DNA of 20,492 nucleotides, taken from a virus. This document shows, piece by piece, positions 20,193 to 20,492 of this stretch. The position numbers and the translations under genes were made by a program. How positions within the stretch are numbered: the stretch's first letter is position 1; each line of letters starts with the position of its first letter. Below the pieces are notes generated by a model. That model ran no database searches. It was not told the DNA's origin and saw only the letters and a list, made by a program, of their open reading frames with translations. The stretch is from positions 1 to 20,492 of IMG/VR virus record IMGVR_UViG_3300050132_000171. One strand, 5' to 3'.

Positions 20193-20492
20193 ATGACAAT
20201 CACCACGACACTCAACAAAATCCGCGCAAAATCACCATGCAAGGAGGGGTGGACGAAGCTGCTCTCCACCCTCGGGAAAACTGCGGGCGATGACGAACCA
20301 CTGCCATTTTCCGTCATTGTGGCCAGCAACGGCCTCGATGATGCGCTGTGGTGCTGCCGGTGCGAGCCGGATCATGCGCGCGTATGGCGACTTTACGCGG
20401 TTTGGTGCGCCCGACAGGTGCAGCATTTGATGACCGATCCGCGCTCTATCGCTGCACTTGATGTCGTGGAACGTCATGCTAACGGCATGGCT
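20193..20492 (+). CDS. Conserved-type unknown protein, C-terminus off right edge
   Basis: ATG 20193 follows a GAGGAA ribosome-binding site. The frame is open for exactly 100 codons to the edge. The product begins MTITTTLNKIRAKSPCKEGW, and includes SNGLDDALWCCRC (about 45-57), VWRLYAVWCARQVQHLM and DPRSIAALDVVERHANG. This D-A-L-W ... R-L-A-W-C-A-R-Q-V-x-H-L pattern recurs in uncharacterised bacterial and phage proteins, often with HEAT-like helices. It is shorter than complete members, so the missing part is probably modest. Function unknown. Confidence 0.7.
   Translation, partial: MTITTTLNKIRAKSPCKEGWTKLLSTLGKTAGDDEPLPFSVIVASNGLDDALWCCRCEPDHARVWRLYAVWCARQVQHLMTDPRSIAALDVVERHANGMA

Noticed and set aside
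1-20492. CRISPR array, insertion sequence, integrase or attachment site
   Set aside because: No regularly spaced repeat-spacer series, transposase motif or tyrosine or serine recombinase motif was seen on either strand. The short direct repeats found are too few and too short for an attachment-site call.

Overview
The window is about 20.5 kb of GC-rich DNA from a tailed phage or prophage with a P22-type (podovirus-like) head and neck module. The GC content and gene style would suit an alphaproteobacterial host, but nothing in the window fixes the host. No integrase, tRNA gene, rRNA or CRISPR array was found.

Leftward (minus-strand) structural block, about 15144 down to 1, in transcription order: a small Gly-rich protein, a possible small terminase, an unknown protein, the large terminase (interrupted by a full intein carrying a LAGLIDADG-type endonuclease), a run of eight small genes of about 43 to 159 codons, a P22-type portal, a scaffold, a P22-type coat protein, a 100-residue unknown, a tandem-repeat decoration or head-fibre candidate, a 50-residue protein, a coiled-coil protein, a gp4-type tail accessory factor and a gp10-type DNA-stabilisation protein that runs off the left edge. 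The order matches the P22 terminase, portal, scaffold, coat, gp4, gp10 series with extra small genes inserted. Junctions are tight: many are ATGA or TGATG overlaps, and three have a TAG stop fused to a TAGGAG ribosome-binding site.

Control and regulatory region, about 15145 to 16985: a 470-base non-coding stretch with an 8-bp plus 5-bp tRNA-like fold and strong G/C tracts, a small CxxC/CxxC protein on the plus strand, a repeat-bearing gap, two overlapping minus-strand small genes (the second a helix-turn-helix candidate regulator), then a divergent intergenic region.

Rightward (plus-strand) block, 16986 to the right edge: small unknown genes, a ribosome-modulation-factor-like protein, a DNA methyltransferase with DPPY and FAGSG motifs, a DUF932-family protein and three further small genes, the last cut by the window edge. 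Most of these carry a GAGGGG-type ribosome-binding site. This looks like an early or accessory module opposed to the late structural operon.

The clearest unusual feature is the intein placed at the Walker B catalytic site of the large terminase. Next are the four-repeat decoration protein, the dense set of tiny genes between terminase and portal, and the structured non-coding region upstream of the structural operon.
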